Shown here: one piece after another, positions 35,201-46,618 of the stretch
Layout: every line of letters begins with the position of its first letter
Position numbering within the stretch: the stretch's first letter is position 1
NCBI GenBank assembly: GCA_026826555.1
Contig: JAKSZT010053764.1
Location: 32,788,955 to 32,852,954, forward strand
DNA length: 64,000 nt
Reading direction: 5' to 3'
Source of the DNA: Tolypeutes matacus
Taxonomy: Eukaryota; Chordata; Mammalia; Cingulata; Chlamyphoridae
Position numbers and translations under genes: made by a program
Notes under the pieces: generated by a model
Database searches by the model: none
What the model saw: the letters and a program-made list of their open reading frames with translations, nothing else
Told to the model about the DNA's origin: nothing

Positions 35201-35499
35201 AGTATAGTATATTTTTCATGCCTTGTCTGCCACAGAACCTTTTCATATGCTGTTACTTCTGCCTGGGATGTTCTTTCCTCTGATTTTTCCTACTTAATTT
35301 ACATCAATTCAAGCATCACTTCCTTTAAGAGGCTTTTTCTCTGCTGAATGGGTCAAATGTCCCTATAATAGGTACCCATGGAAGAATATCTTTCTCCTTC
35401 AAGCTCTTTTTTTGTGTTATAATGCATCCAACCTTACCAAAAATCAACTTTGTACAGTTTTGATCTCATATATTCATGCATTTTTAATAATAATAATAA

Positions 35500-35700
35500 C
35501 AAAGACATAGTAATAACAGCTAATCTCTATTGAGTATTACTATGTGCCAAGCACTGTATTAAATACTTAAAATACATAAGTTCATTTTACCCTTGTAAGA
35601 TGGTATATTATAGTTCTTTTCAGATCAGAAAAAAATAGACCTTAGAGCATTTATGTAACTTCCAATAATCCACATGGCTAGAACTAGGTTCAATACAAAA
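35500..35700 (-). repeat. MIR SINE, antisense
   Basis: ATTGAGTATTACTATGTGCCAAGCACTGTATTAAATAC, then TTCATTTTACCCTTGTAAGATG and GGCTAGAACTAGGTTC give the MIR complement in order. Confidence 0.7.
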
Positions 35701-36009
35701 GTTGGGCTGACAAAACACAATATTATGTTTTCTTTCAAGCTCCATACTTGTTTGCAGCAATTATTTATATTTATTTGTTATTCTCTTTTTAGCCCATTTT
35801 TATTCTTTTTTACTTTTTTCCACTTACCAGTCTATTTTTTAGAACTATCCATGTTGTTGGAGTACATGTAATTTATTGATTCTAACTGTAGTCACAATTT
35901 TATCCCCAAAATTATATTTATCATATTTTACTCATTGTGCCAGAGAAAGCTAATTCTTCTCCAATATCCATTCTCCCTTCTTCCTTTAGTAATAGTGGAC
36001 AGCTGAGAA

Positions 36010-36345
36010 CATGGTTGTCCAACTGGAGGTTACATTTCCTAGAGCTTCTTGGAGCCAGCTGTGGCCATGTGACTGCAGGTTCGGGTTAATAAGATATGAC
36101 TAGTAGTACATTGTCAAATGGCTGGGTTGTGCTCTTAAATAAAAGAGATCTACCCTCCTCTGTTCCTTTCCTCTCTGCTCACTAGCTGGTTAGCCAACAA
36201 GGCTCTGTATGTGTTGGGACAGAAGAGAAACAAAAATAGAAGGAATGTGGGTCACAGACATATTAGCCTTGGACTGCTGAAACTCAGATGTCTGTTACAT
36301 GGAGATATATATATTTCTGTCTTGTTTAAGCCACTATTACTTTGG
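36010..36345 (+). repeat. Ancient LTR-like repeat (MLT1-like tail)
   Basis: CCAGCTGTGGCCATGTGACTGC and a tail TTTCTGTCTTGTTTAAGCCACTATTACTTTGG recall old MaLR LTRs. Diverged; termini not resolved and assignment tentative. Confidence 0.4.
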
Positions 36346-36379
36346 CTTTTCTTAGAGCAGTTCTATGGTATGCAAAGCA

Positions 36380-36615
36380 ATACATTTACCCATTCCTCTG
36401 TTGGGGGACATTGAGTTTTCTCTAACTCCCCATCACTATCCTAAGAATGCTGTAATAATGTCTTCACACATTCCCCTTATGGAGCTATATGAGACTTTAT
36501 CAGAGCTAGGTACCCATAGTAGGAGTTACTGGTCAAGTCTCATAAGAATACTTAATTTGACTAAAAAGTGCCAGATTACTTTGCAGGATAACCCATATTC
36601 TTAATCAGTAGCCTG
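36380..36615 (-). repeat. Old L1 3' region, antisense
   Basis: TACCCATTCCTCTGTTGGGGGACATTGAG, AATGCTGTAATAATG, GGAGTTACTGG and AAAAGTGCCAGATTACTTTGC are the complement of L1 ORF2 C-terminal/3' UTR landmarks. Confidence 0.5.
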
Positions 36616-36619
36616 GGTT

Positions 36620-37640
36620 TTCTCCCTCTGAAACTGTATTTCTTTCCGTTTACAACTTTAATGATTCCAACCCCTTCACTTGGTTTAAGTATAAATTCCT
36701 TCAAGGGGTAACAGAAGAGGGTAAAGTTTGTAGGAAAACATGAAGAATTGACAGTGTTCTAAACTCAGTTGGTCAGTAGGAAAATGTTTTGCAGTAACCT
36801 GGACTTCAGGTATGTACTTTATAATGAAAGAATATACAATATACAATTTATGGGTCAGACCAGATTAATTTTACAATTCCATCCAATAGCTGGGCTCCCC
36901 CACACCAAGGCCGATCTGGCTGCTGCCTCCTGCTGGATATCCAACCTGCCAAAGTGGTGCTCAGTATTGAGCCCTGATATGGTTCCATCTCTCTAGGTTA
37001 CCAGCCAGTCATTTGATGGCATGACAATTGCTTTGTTCTCTTTTTACCTCAGAGAAGGAAGTGTTTCATCCTAATCAGAAATGACATCTATCCCAGATAT
37101 GGGTTTGCAACTCTGCTAACAGGACCTATATAAACACCATTATCTGATGGCTTACTAAATGCCTCATTCAATAATTGTGAGCCTACATAATCTCACCTCA
37201 AAGTAAGAGACATATTTGATGGCAAAGAAGGTGAGAAATTGGGCACATGATTACAAGTCCCACCAGTCCTGCTGTATACTACCTTATCAGAAGAAGCTAA
37301 TCTACAATAAAATGATGGCTAAGCTGCCATCTTGAGGAAAACAGCCTTTGGTATTGGATTTCTATTTTCCAGAATGCAGCAAAGCACTGAGCCAATGGTA
37401 AGTATATAGTGCTCTGGCCCCAAAAGCCATGAACCCAGGAGTCAAGGGGGAGAAGTTGTCTAATTCACCATTTCTCTCAGCAACCCACTATGGAAGTAGT
37501 TCTTTCTACGTCAAAACCTTAGGATCTTCTCACTTGGACACCCTAATCCCCAGAGAAGGAATGCTTCCATCAGAAGACACAGTATTTCATTGAGCCTGAA
37601 ATGGCAACTACCCTGGTCCTTTGAAGCAACTCAGTTAGAT
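36620..37640. other. Intergenic DNA, no gene recognised
   Basis: No confident repeat; frames reach 75 codons without domain. Confidence 0.5.
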
Positions 37641-37647
37641 CAGTTAT

Positions 37648-38252
37648 TGTAGTAGTTTGGTATTATTTATGAATTCCAAAAATAGATATTGGATTATGTT
37701 TGTAAACTGGCCTGTTTACACATTAGATTGTATTGGATTGAGAGGTTTCACTTTTACTTGATTAAATAATGATTAAGGCTTTGATTGGGCCACATCAGTA
37801 GGATGTTGAGTCCCCACCCCCTTGGTGGGGACTCACAGATAAAAACTACATGGCAGAGCAGAGGAGTTAGTTTTGGTGCTGGAGTTTTGGGTTCTGGAGC
37901 CCGGAAAGTAAAGACACAGAGGAGCAGAGAGAAGGCTCAATTAGACACGGCAGAGGCCCCAGTAAGAGAGATGAGCCATTCGCCTGATAGTCTACAGCTG
38001 GCCTTGTGGAGCAAGCAAAGCAGCTGAGCCCAGAGAGAAATGAGCCCCCAGAAGAGAGGAACCTAGGAAGCTGAACCCTTGCAGATGTCGGCGGCCGTGT
38101 TTCTACAACACGTGATGACAGACTTTGGTGAGGGAAGTAACTTATGCTTTATGGCCTGGTAACTGTAAGTTTCTACCCCAAATAAATACCCTTTATAAAA
38201 ACCAACCGATTTCTGGTATTTTGCATCAGCACCCCTTTGGCTGAATAATACA
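37648..38252 (+). mobile_element. Solo LTR, xenarthran family A (copy 3, 605 bp)
   Basis: The only sense-orientation copy: starts TGTAGTAGTTTGGTATTATTTATG and ends CACCCCTTTGGCTGAATAATACA, with AATAAATACCC at 38181-38191 serving as a polyadenylation signal. Flanks GTTAT (37643-37647) and GTTAC (38253-38257) differ at one base. With the antisense copy at 38941 it forms an inverted pair separated by 688 bases. The 80- and 83-codon frames here are chance. Confidence 0.9.
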
Positions 38253-38257
38253 GTTAC

Positions 38258-38935
38258 CAAACCAAAAACAAAGTAACAGCAATAACAACAAAAGAAGTTA
38301 TTCTTGGGTAACACAGAATATTATAAGAAGCCAGGGATACTGCTACAAAATGGGAGCTGAGAGGAGCATGTCTGGAATTCTTCACTGGAGTATTTCTTGT
38401 TGTTTCCTTGTCTGGTGGTAGGAGTGAACAAGTGATTGCAAAAAATGTAGCCAGATGATAGTAAGGAATCTAAAGGTTCAAACCTTTCAGGAAAGAATGT
38501 CTGGGTCACCTACTAGGCAGATCAATCAGACCAGACAAAGTGAGGGAAACGGGAATGGATCCTTAAGTGGGGAGAGAGCTGAATATCACTGATGGCCTTA
38601 GGACCAAATGCAGTTGTGGAAACTGTGGTTTATTTTGCTACTCCTGGTGTATTAAGGAGAGATGGGCAGGTCACCATCTTGAAGACTAACAGATAGAGTT
38701 TATTTAATGTAGGCATGAATAGGTATGTGCAGGGTTAGGAGTGGACTATGTCAAACACCTCTTATCTTGGCCTCCCCTCTGCTTCCAGCCATGGCAGTAT
38801 TGAACAGTTCTATGTGAATTTCAACTCATACTGCATTCTCAGCCTCTTGTCTCAAGTGAATACATATAGTTTCTGTCTGGGGTTTCTCTGAAGGCATGGT
38901 GTGGGATGTTGGTGGGGTAGGGTGTTACTTGGTAA
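38258..38935. other. Spacer between inverted LTRs, no gene recognised
   Basis: Single-copy-looking DNA with no assigned repeat. A short CAAACCAAAAACAAAG..CAACAACAAAAG patch follows the LTR at 38258. Confidence 0.5.
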
Positions 38936-38940
38936 GCAGG

Positions 38941-39592
38941 TATATTAGTCAACCAAAGGGGTGCTGATGCAAAGTACCAGAAATCTGTTGGCTTTTATAA
39001 AGGATATTTATTTGGGGTAGAAGCTTACAGTTTCAAAGCCCTAAAGAATCCAACTCAAGGTACTTTAAGAGGTACTTTCTCTTCAAATGTCTATTGCCAT
39101 GTGTTGAAGCAAGATGGCGGGCAATGTCTACGAGGCTTCAGCCTTCCTCTTTCCTCTTAAGGCTCCATAGGCCCAGCTTCTTTCGATCTCAGCTGTAGGC
39201 TGGAGGTCTCATTTCTTTCCAGGCCTTCTTAGCTGCTCAGGGCTCTGGTCTCTTCACCTGCAAACTATCTGGTGAATGGCTCATCTTTCTCCAGGGCTTC
39301 AGGGTCAAGTTCTCTCCTCTGTTGTGCCTATGGACTTTCTCTATTCCTGCATATCTTCTTCTGTGTTTTTGATTGAGTGTCCGTTTATATAGCCTACCAA
39401 GGGGGTTGGGACTCAACCCTGCACACCCTAATGACATAGTTGAATCAAAGCCATAATCTTGATTTAATCAAGTAAATATAAAGCCTTTGAATTTAAATCA
39501 ACCAAAGGGTATCATGCCCAGAGGAACAGACCAGTTTACAAACATAATCAATATCTCTTTTTGGAATTCATAAATAATATCAAACTGCCACA
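38941..39592 (-). mobile_element. Solo LTR, xenarthran family A (copy 4, 652 bp)
   Basis: Plus-strand ends TATATTAGTCAACCAAAGGGGTG and AAATAATATCAAACTGCCACA. Perfect 5-bp duplication GCAGG at 38936-38940 and 39593-39597. The plus strand has CAAGATGGCGG (39110-39120), an exact YY1-type word. Inverted relative to copy 3. Confidence 0.95.
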
Positions 39593-39750
39593 GCAGGTAT
39601 GTGTAGCCCAGATGGGCAGAGGAGCTAACCATTGGAACATACCTCAAATAATGGAGGGCAGAAGGAAATGTACACCTGCTTTTCCCTTTCAATCCTTAAG
39701 TAGAAAATTTGAAAGATAGTCTATAACCTTCTTAGAAGATACAGACAAAA

Positions 39751-40326
39751 TAAATGAGGGAATCTGAATTCCTAGCCTGGAGAGCTCTGCCACAATCTCC
39801 AAGGGAGCAGCAATAGTCCTCTGAGTGTAGGGACAGTGCCTGTCAAAATAGGATGACCCACTGATGTNNNNNNNNNNNNNNNNNNNNNNNNNNNNNNNNN
39901 NNNNNNNNNNNNNNNNNNNNNNNNNNNNNNNNNNNNNNNNNNNNNNNNNNNNNNNNNNNNNNNNNNNNNNNNNNNNNNNNNNNNNNNNNNNNNNNNNNNN
40001 NNNNNNNNNNNNNNNNNNNNNNNNNNNNNNNNNNNNNNNNNNNNNNNNNNNNNNNNNNNNNNNNNNNNNNNNNNNNNNNNNNNNNNNNNNNNNNNNNNNN
40101 NNNNNNNNNNNNNNNNNNNNNNNNNNNNNNNNNNNNNNNNNNNNNNNNNNNNNNNNNNNNNNNNNNNNNNNNNNNNNNNNNNNNNNNNNNNNNNNNNNNN
40201 NNNNNNNNNNNNNNNNNNNNNNNNNNNNNNNNNNNNNNNNNNNNNNNNNNNNNNNNNNNNNNNNNNNGATAAAATTGATTTGTTTAAAAAATATAGAAGA
40301 AGCATTTCATTAAAAAAAAAAAAAAA
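39751..40326 (+). mobile_element. Poly(A)-tailed retroposed insertion enclosing the assembly gap
   Basis: Perfect 15-bp duplications (AAGATACAGACAAAA) at 39736-39750 and 40327-40341 flank a segment ending in an A run of about 17. That is the signature of L1-mediated insertion. The visible 5' part (39751-39867) and 3' part (40268-40310) do not match a SINE or L1 that I recognise. The 400 N hide the middle, and the true length is unknown. It may be a processed retrocopy or a composite element. Confidence 0.65.
39868..40267. other. Assembly gap (400 N)
   Basis: Exactly 400 unresolved bases, a size suggesting an estimated or default gap. Translations through it are meaningless. Confidence 1.
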
Positions 40327-40344
40327 AAGATACAGACAAAAATT

Positions 40345-41080
40345 GAGCCCCAGGTACTCACTGTACTGATCATCTTGATTATATGACCATGCACGGGCTT
40401 TTGCTCTTTCTCTGTTTGATTCTCCCCATTCCTTCACTCCAATTTTCTGGGATCATTTTCAGCATAGAGTTTCTGGGTTCAGGCTCTGCTTTTGGAGGGA
40501 ACTCAGGCTAAGTAATGAAAGTGTATATAGTGAAGGGCCCAAATAGCCCTTATCCCTGTTTTGTTGTTTATTTACTTGGTAATTGATTACCATCTGTATG
40601 CCCCAACTAGAATGGAAATATCCCACCAGTATATATAATGACTGTTTTCCCAGTGACTATAATATTATTTGTACATAGAAGGTGACCAGTTCATATTTGT
40701 TCAATGAAAGAAGTAATTCTTAGCATGGATCTAGGGAGGGAAGGCCTAAATAGTGAAGCTGGGAAGATGAAGTCTTAGTCTGGCATGAAAATGACATAAG
40801 TCATGATTTTCTTTAGAGGGCACCAAGATAGTAGCCAGAGCCAGATCTGATGAATGCAAATGTGCCAGATGGAGCGGGTCAAGGGATTCCTCAGACAGGA
40901 ATTGTATGGAAGGACCATTGAAAATCAGATTAGGCAATGGATACCTCAGAGAACATTTGTGTGGACTGAACCACCTGCCCCCATGCTTGGTAAAAAGTCA
41001 ATCTCAGAACTTAGACCCAACTCCAGTGATTGGGAAAGGGCAAGAATTGGCTGAGATTAATGTTTTGCTGTCCTTGGAAA
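40345..41080. other. Intergenic DNA, no gene recognised
   Basis: No confident repeat. Short frames of 60-70 codons on both strands, none with a domain. Confidence 0.5.
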
Positions 41081-41084
41081 AATT

Positions 41085-41215
41085 GCTCTTTCTTTTGTCT
41101 CAGTTTCCTCATCTGTGAAATTGGGAACTGATGAAAATTAGACAGATTAGATTTGCTCTTAGAAAGGTATCTGGCACATGGTAAGTCATACATAAGAGTT
41201 TGTTAAATAAAATAA
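41085..41215 (+). repeat. MIR SINE fragment
   Basis: TGTCTCAGTTTCCTCATCTGTGAAATTGGG..GGTATCTGGCACATGGTAAG is MIR 3' half in sense. Confidence 0.7.
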
Positions 41216-41219
41216 AATA

Positions 41220-42115
41220 AATATCATACCCCTGATCTATGGACTGGTTATTTGACCCCAAGGGCAATGCATTTTTTTTTTAAAGATAACCTAATTTTAT
41301 AAGGTAATGCAATGAAGGACCATTTTTAATTACCTCTTTCTTGGTTTACATTTTATTCAAGTTAATAAGTTTACAAATAGTTGAAAGTGAGCTATTCATC
41401 TTATTACCTGATTTAGCAGTATTTCAAACCTACTAACATTCAGGAAGAAAGCAATATTTCTGGTAAGTTTGCATTGGGAAGCTAACTGGTTCACACTTAA
41501 CCTCCTTAGGGGATGTTTCCTCCCCTTCAGGGGATCAGCATTTCCAAGTCATCATTAGAAGTATTAATACTGGAAGCTATAGAGAAGAGGATAAACTCCT
41601 TGCTAATCTGATGATGAGGCTTCTGTGCCTCATGCCTGCAGTGTCGCACACAGAGCCCTACTTGCAAATGGGTTCTCATCTCTGAGCAATGGGCTGGCTG
41701 CTTCTGGCTAAGCCTTCCTGGAATGAGAAAGTCATGTTGGGAGAGAATTTTCAAATGTCATCAGTGGCCTGGATTATGACTCAGATGGAGGTTATCAAAT
41801 AGATCTCTTTAGGAGTGTGCAACAGTCTCCAACATCTTGGCCTCCTGCCTAAAGGCTTTTTTTTTTTTTTTCTCCACAACAAATAGGATTTGACTTTACC
41901 ATGAAGTTTCACTCCAGTGCTTCCCCAAGGCCATTCAGTGGTTTTAAAAAGCTTCTGTGAGAAATCTCCTATAATAAAACTTGTAAGAGCTTCTGAGGTT
42001 TTACACATGAAAAGAGGTAGTCCCTGTTTCTCCCACATCCAAGGCTCATCTCCATTGCTGAGGCCATACTTGAGCCCCACTTCAAGATTTCCCACAGTGG
42101 TCTACCATTTTCCTC
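41220..42115. other. Intergenic DNA, no gene recognised
   Basis: A T15 run is at 41857-41871. No assigned repeat; the 104-codon antisense frame across 41781-42095 is probably chance. Confidence 0.5.
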
Positions 42116-42119
42116 TGCA

Positions 42120-42480
42120 GTGAGGCCAATTTCCTTCTCTTATCTCCAAATCTTTCCATCACTACTGTATTAGAACATACAAACATGTCCTTCTCGTTAT
42201 TGCCTTTTTATTCCCAGCTCCTGTACATCTTTCCAGCCTTGACTCTAACCAACCCTACCTGTGGCCATTCCTTTCCCCATCCCTCCAGCCATGACATCTA
42301 CTTGAAGGTTGTCTGAAATTTACATGGCATGATCCCCCCTCACTTTTGTGCCTTTGCACATGCTGCTCCCTCTTCCTGGATGTTGTTCTTTCTTCCACTC
42401 CCCCATCTCTTATGCTGAGCTCATTCTTATTTATCACTTAAAGAGTCACCTCAAGTGGAAATTATTCCCTAAAAGAAAGC
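42120..42480 (+). repeat. L2 LINE 3' end
   Basis: CACTTTTGTGCCTTTGCACATGCTGCTCCCTCTTCCTGGATG and AAAGAGTCACCTCAAGTGG follow the L2 sense order (the segment before the CACTTCCTCC..GAAGCC block). Confidence 0.75.
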
Positions 42481-42484
42481 GGGC

Positions 42485-43525
42485 ACAAAACACTCTGGCG
42501 CTCCTAACAATGTTGAGGTGAGCAGGGATGGGAAGGAGGACAAGTACAGGATATTTAAAAAGTGTGGCCTTGATGTTCTGGGACTTTCTGGTTTCCTGAA
42601 AACACGAATCACAGAATCATTAGGTAGCAATGGTCTTCATAGTTCATCTTTCCTCTTTCCTTATTGCGCAAGTTGTACTAATATTAAGTCAGGCCCGATA
42701 TACGTCACCTCTTCCTCCATCAAAAATCCATATGCATTTACCAGATCATTGAAACACTTTGCTCCCTGTTATTAATTATAGCATTGCCACATTTTCATAT
42801 GCTGGTGTGACATGACAATTTATTGATGTATTAATTTTTGTTCATTCTCCCTATAATATCTCATCAACCGTTTTGAATCAAATAACTATACTTTAAGTGT
42901 TTCTTTACATAAAAGGATTTTTATGGAAAATAACTGAAGCTTCTTCAAGCCCTCTCTGGATGAGGTTGAAAGTTCCAGGAGTGTTAGGAACCTGCCACCT
43001 AACTCTGTATTAGTGCCTGGGGAAGATGCAAGACTCCAGCAGTGAATTGATGCTAAAGCACACATGGTTGCTAAACCTCAAGAGCAGAGCTTTTGCACTC
43101 AGCAAAGGTTCCCCAGCTGCAGAATCCCATGGAAGGAGGAGAATCAGAGGACATGCAAGGACCATTTGAGTGATGAGCAGTAACAGGTGTGAATGAGGTG
43201 ACCAGGGACTGGATGGGCTTTCTCCAGTGCTTTGATGATGCACATCTTTGCACAGTCAAATGGGGACTGAAATGAAAATTTTCACAAAACTATTGCGCTG
43301 AAGATTTAGAGTTGACCTTATGTTAGTAAGAAAAGAAAAGAAAAAATAGAGGGAGGAAGAGAAGGGAGAACATGGATTTTTTTTAAGCCAGAGTTTGTGG
43401 GTTAAGATTCAATCATACTACACATGCACCTAGAAACTCTCATCTGAGAAATGTAGCACCTAACGTCTGCTAGAGAAAATAAGTTAATAAATGTAAAAAA
43501 GCTTTCTCTATCCAAAAGACAATGC
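42485..43525. other. Intergenic DNA, no gene recognised
   Basis: AT-rich single-copy-looking DNA, no assigned repeat. Confidence 0.5.
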
Positions 43526-43529
43526 ATCC

Positions 43530-43685
43530 TGTTAAAAAATGTATAGTCTTTGGAGTTAGGCAGTCTGGGATCTAATTCAGTTACTATTAAGTAACTCAGT
43601 TACTATTCACTACTAAGAAAGTTACTAAATTTCTATGAGCCTTGGTTTCTTCATGCATAATATGAAGGTGATAGCAAATGTATTA
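43530..43685 (+). repeat. MIR SINE fragment
   Basis: TTTGGAGTTAGGCAGTCTGGGATCTAATTC and AGCCTTGGTTTCTTCATGCATAATATG in sense. A local duplication of AGTTACTATTAAGTAACTC occurs inside. It abuts an antisense MIR at 43685. Confidence 0.7.
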
Positions 43686-43925
43686 CAATTCTCATTATTT
43701 GCAAAGCACCATTCTATGTGCTTTACCTACTTAATTATATAATTCTCATGCAACCTACAGGTAAATAATCCAATATGGTAATAGATGAGTAAACTGAGGC
43801 ACAGGGAGGTTAAATTACTCACCTAGCATTATAGCTACTGAGTTGTAGAGGCACGATTCAACTCTAGGCCGCCTGCCTCCAAAACCTAGGATCTTTGCTA
43901 CTACAACAGTCACTGACTGAGGTCC
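43686..43925 (-). repeat. MIR SINE, antisense
   Basis: CATTCTATGTGCTTTACC, CTCATGCAACC, GAGTAAACTGAGGCACAGGGAGGTTAAATTAC, GATTCAACTCTAGGCCGCCTG. Complement of MIR, meeting the sense MIR head to head. Confidence 0.75.
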
Positions 43926-43979
43926 TCAATCAGGGGCAATTTTATTGGAACAAGAAATGAAAGCTGACTGATGTGCTAC

Positions 43980-44225
43980 AGTGTGTAGTGAAAGGGGATG
44001 AGGGAGGAATGAAATAAGTTGGAGATGTATGGTCCTATAGGGCTTTGGAGATCAAGATAAGGAAAAGCTCACCTGAGCTGTTGATCCTATGCCATGTTCT
44101 TAGGTTTGTTTTTGTTTTGTTTTGTTTTGTTTTGTTTTAGTATGCAGTAATAAGATGGAAGCAGTGTTTTTAAAATATTACTCTCTAATTTTCCTTTGTA
44201 GGATAGATTGGAGCATGATGAAAGA
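43980..44225 (-). repeat. L2 LINE fragment, antisense, with (TTTTG)n
   Basis: GGTCCTATAGGGCTTTGGAGATCAAGATAAGG and ATTACTCTCTAATTTTCC..GGATAGATTGGAGC follow the L2 complement. A (TTTTG)n run of about 35 bases lies at 44104-44138 inside it. Confidence 0.5.
44104..44138. repeat. (TTTTG)n microsatellite
   Basis: About seven pentanucleotide units inside an old L2 fragment. Confidence 0.95.
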
Positions 44226-44559
44226 ACCAGATTGTGGACCAAAGTTATAATCCTAGAATCAGAATTTCCCGGTGTCCCTGGAAATGTAAACAGCAGCAGC
44301 ATGTTAGAAGTGAAATAAAAAAGGTTCAGGGGAAGAATGCAGAGTGTGGGTGGAGGTGGGGAGGACTTGGCCCAATTCACTTGCCACTCATTCACATGAT
44401 TATGAAATCCATATTTGAACTATCATGGTGTACAGGATTTCATAATCTAGAGGAGGGAGAGAGAACAGCAAACAAGCAATGTCAATGAATGTGATAAATG
44501 CTGTGATGAGGAAACACATGTGTTGTGAACAAACAAGACTGGATATTAGCTTGGACTCA

Positions 44560-46005
44560 GGGAAAAGGGTCAGTTGGAAAGGCTCCCAACTCCCGACCTA
44601 AGTTCTGAAGACTGAGTCTGGGTATTCAGGTCTTTTTCTTTCCAGACAATGTATTAGACCTTCTCAGAAGAATAGGGTGACTTCTGCTCCAAGCAGAAAA
44701 TGCTCCTCTTTGTCATTATTTAATGACAAATGTAAACCAAAGAAGTTTAGAGGCAGACGAACATTAGCCTGAGTGTGAGCTCTTTACTAGTGCACAATCT
44801 AAACGCCTGAACAATTACTTTCTTTTCTGCTGTCTCCTAAACAAACACTAGTATTCAGCAGGTATGCACTGGTATTGAACTACTCCATACTAACTGGTAA
44901 ATAACTGCTATCCTGAGTCCCTGAGTGTCACCCCCATCATTGCCCTGTGGTCTTGGCACCTCACCAGAGATACATCTGAGAACTCCCCTGTAGCTAGAGG
45001 GTTAAAGCCTGGCCCAACAGCAGCCTCCAGAACCCAGCTCCAGTACTCCTTCAGGTGTTCATTTTAATTGGTTGGTGACACATTGGTTGTTAAAATATTT
45101 TAAATATCACCTTGTAGGTCACCAAGTTTATCCAACTTCTGAAAAAGCAACTTCAGGGATAGTCTATTGACAAGTATAATAACGAAGCACAATGAGATAA
45201 GCCTAGTGTATTGAAAATCAAATTTGCATTTAGAAAAAGCCAATACAGAATCATGTCATGAGCCAAAGGCATCCAAGGGTCATGTTCAAACTACCAAGAC
45301 CAGGCAGCTAGATTTGAGACAATGAATATTTTAAATTCAGCAACTGAAATGGTTTAATTGAAATGATCAAATAGAATAAATACCTTCCATAATCAGAAAC
45401 TTTTATTTACTGTAGCAGTTCACATGCATACATGTTGAAGCACATTTTGGCTTAGTATTTAATAACTAGTCAAATGTTCACTGAGTTTTTGTGAATTTAG
45501 GTGCATTTGGCATTTGCAGGAGATAATAATTACAGAGACTTACAATTGGGGCATTCCCATCATGGATTTCTTGGCATAATTAAGGGTAGTGATGAAATAT
45601 AGAGGATGTGGAGGTAATAAGATGAGACACACAAAGATGGTAAAGAAGACTTCAAGCATACAATAATACCTTCAGACTCTTGGAGATGTTTAATAGATAA
45701 TATTGCTTCAGGCATATTATTTATCAAACATAAAAAGAAATGCCTAACAAGTATCCCAGAAATGAAGAAAATGCAAAAATAATACATACAAATAGAGAAA
45801 TAAATTGATGAATGAATGTTCTAGGATCCACATTTGTTTAAATGGAGTCTATATGAGTACTGGAAGGAGGGCAGGTAGAGCAGGGTGTGAAAAGAATCCT
45901 TCTCTCCACACAACAATTTCTGAGAGTGGGGTCTCAGGGAAAGGGGGTAGATGGACTAATTAAGAGCAGGTATGACATTCAGACCTCAAAGCAAACATAG
46001 CTCCA
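44560..46005. other. Intergenic DNA, no gene recognised
   Basis: AT-rich, no assigned repeat, frames at most 75 codons. Confidence 0.5.
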
Positions 46006-46009
46006 TGAA

Positions 46010-46310
46010 GAGCTACTGAGATCCTACTACGTGCTAGGCACTCTGATTAGCAGCGAGTAATACCAAGCATGATCTTGTCCTTAAAGGAGCAACAATTCAG
46101 TGGAGCAGAGATACACAAATCCTTATATACAAATGAAGCTTTAATATAAAAGAGAGCTATGGGGACACACAGAAGTGGGTCATTAATTTTGACTGAAAAG
46201 TACTAGGCAAAGGAATATTTTGAGTTGGATGGGGACAAATGAGAAGGGGCCTTATTAAGCAGAGAAGGCAACGAATGATTCCGAGGTGTAAAATCATTTA
46301 CTTGGAACGA
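46010..46310 (-). repeat. L2 LINE fragment, antisense
   Basis: GAGATCCTACTACGTGCTAGGCACTCTGATTAG..AAGCATGATCTTGTCC..GGAGCAACAATTCAG is the complement of the L2 3' end; later AAGCAGAGAAGGCAACGAATGATTCC fits its continuation. Confidence 0.55.
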
Positions 46311-46401
46311 TGGTGAATTAACCAATTATATATAACCTATACAAACTAGAGAAGGAGTTATGTTTTTCACATCATGAGAAACAAATCAAGATGAATTTCA
46401 G

Positions 46402-46618
46402 GGAAGCGGCTGTGGCTCAATCAGTAGGGCTCCCGTTTACCATATGGGAGGCCCCGGGTTCGGTTCCCGGGGCCTCCTGGTGAAGGCAAGCCTGCCCGCA
46501 CGGTGTGGTTAGCTGACCCAGCGAGCACATGCAGCAAGGGGGGGATAAATGAATAAATAAATAAAATCTTAAAAAAAAAAAAAAAAAAAAGAAAGAAAAG
46601 GCTTTAAAAAAAAAAAAA
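46402..46618 (+). mobile_element. Young DAS-type SINE with a doubled A tract
   Basis: Box A-like TGGCTCAATCAGTAGG and box B-like GGGTTCGGTTCCCGG in a well preserved head, GCCCGCACGGTGTGG in the body, then AAATAAATAAAATC and two A runs separated by GAAAGAAAAGGCTTT. Perfect 14-bp duplications AAGATGAATTTCAG at 46388-46401 and 46619-46632. The second A run suggests tail expansion or a fused tail. Its closest relative here is at 13785. Confidence 0.95.

Larger units (their letters stand above)
33715..35400 (+). repeat. L2 LINE 3' end carrying two nested LTRs
   Basis: L2 pieces in collinear order: 33715-33868 (CATTGGCCTCCTAATTG..AACATGCCACTTTTCTTGCTTAAAAAATCCC), 34342-34486 (TTGTATCTTATATGGTCTGATCTTTACC..TTCTGCTCCAGCTC) and 35201-35400 (CACAGAACCTTTTCATATGCTG..CTGCCTGGGATG..TTCAAGCATCACTTCCTTTAAGAGGC). 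LTRs at 33869-34341 and 34487-35200 interrupt it. Confidence 0.8.

Noticed and set aside
39772..40437. A 221-codon frame on the minus strand
   Set aside because: It is mostly translated N from the assembly gap.
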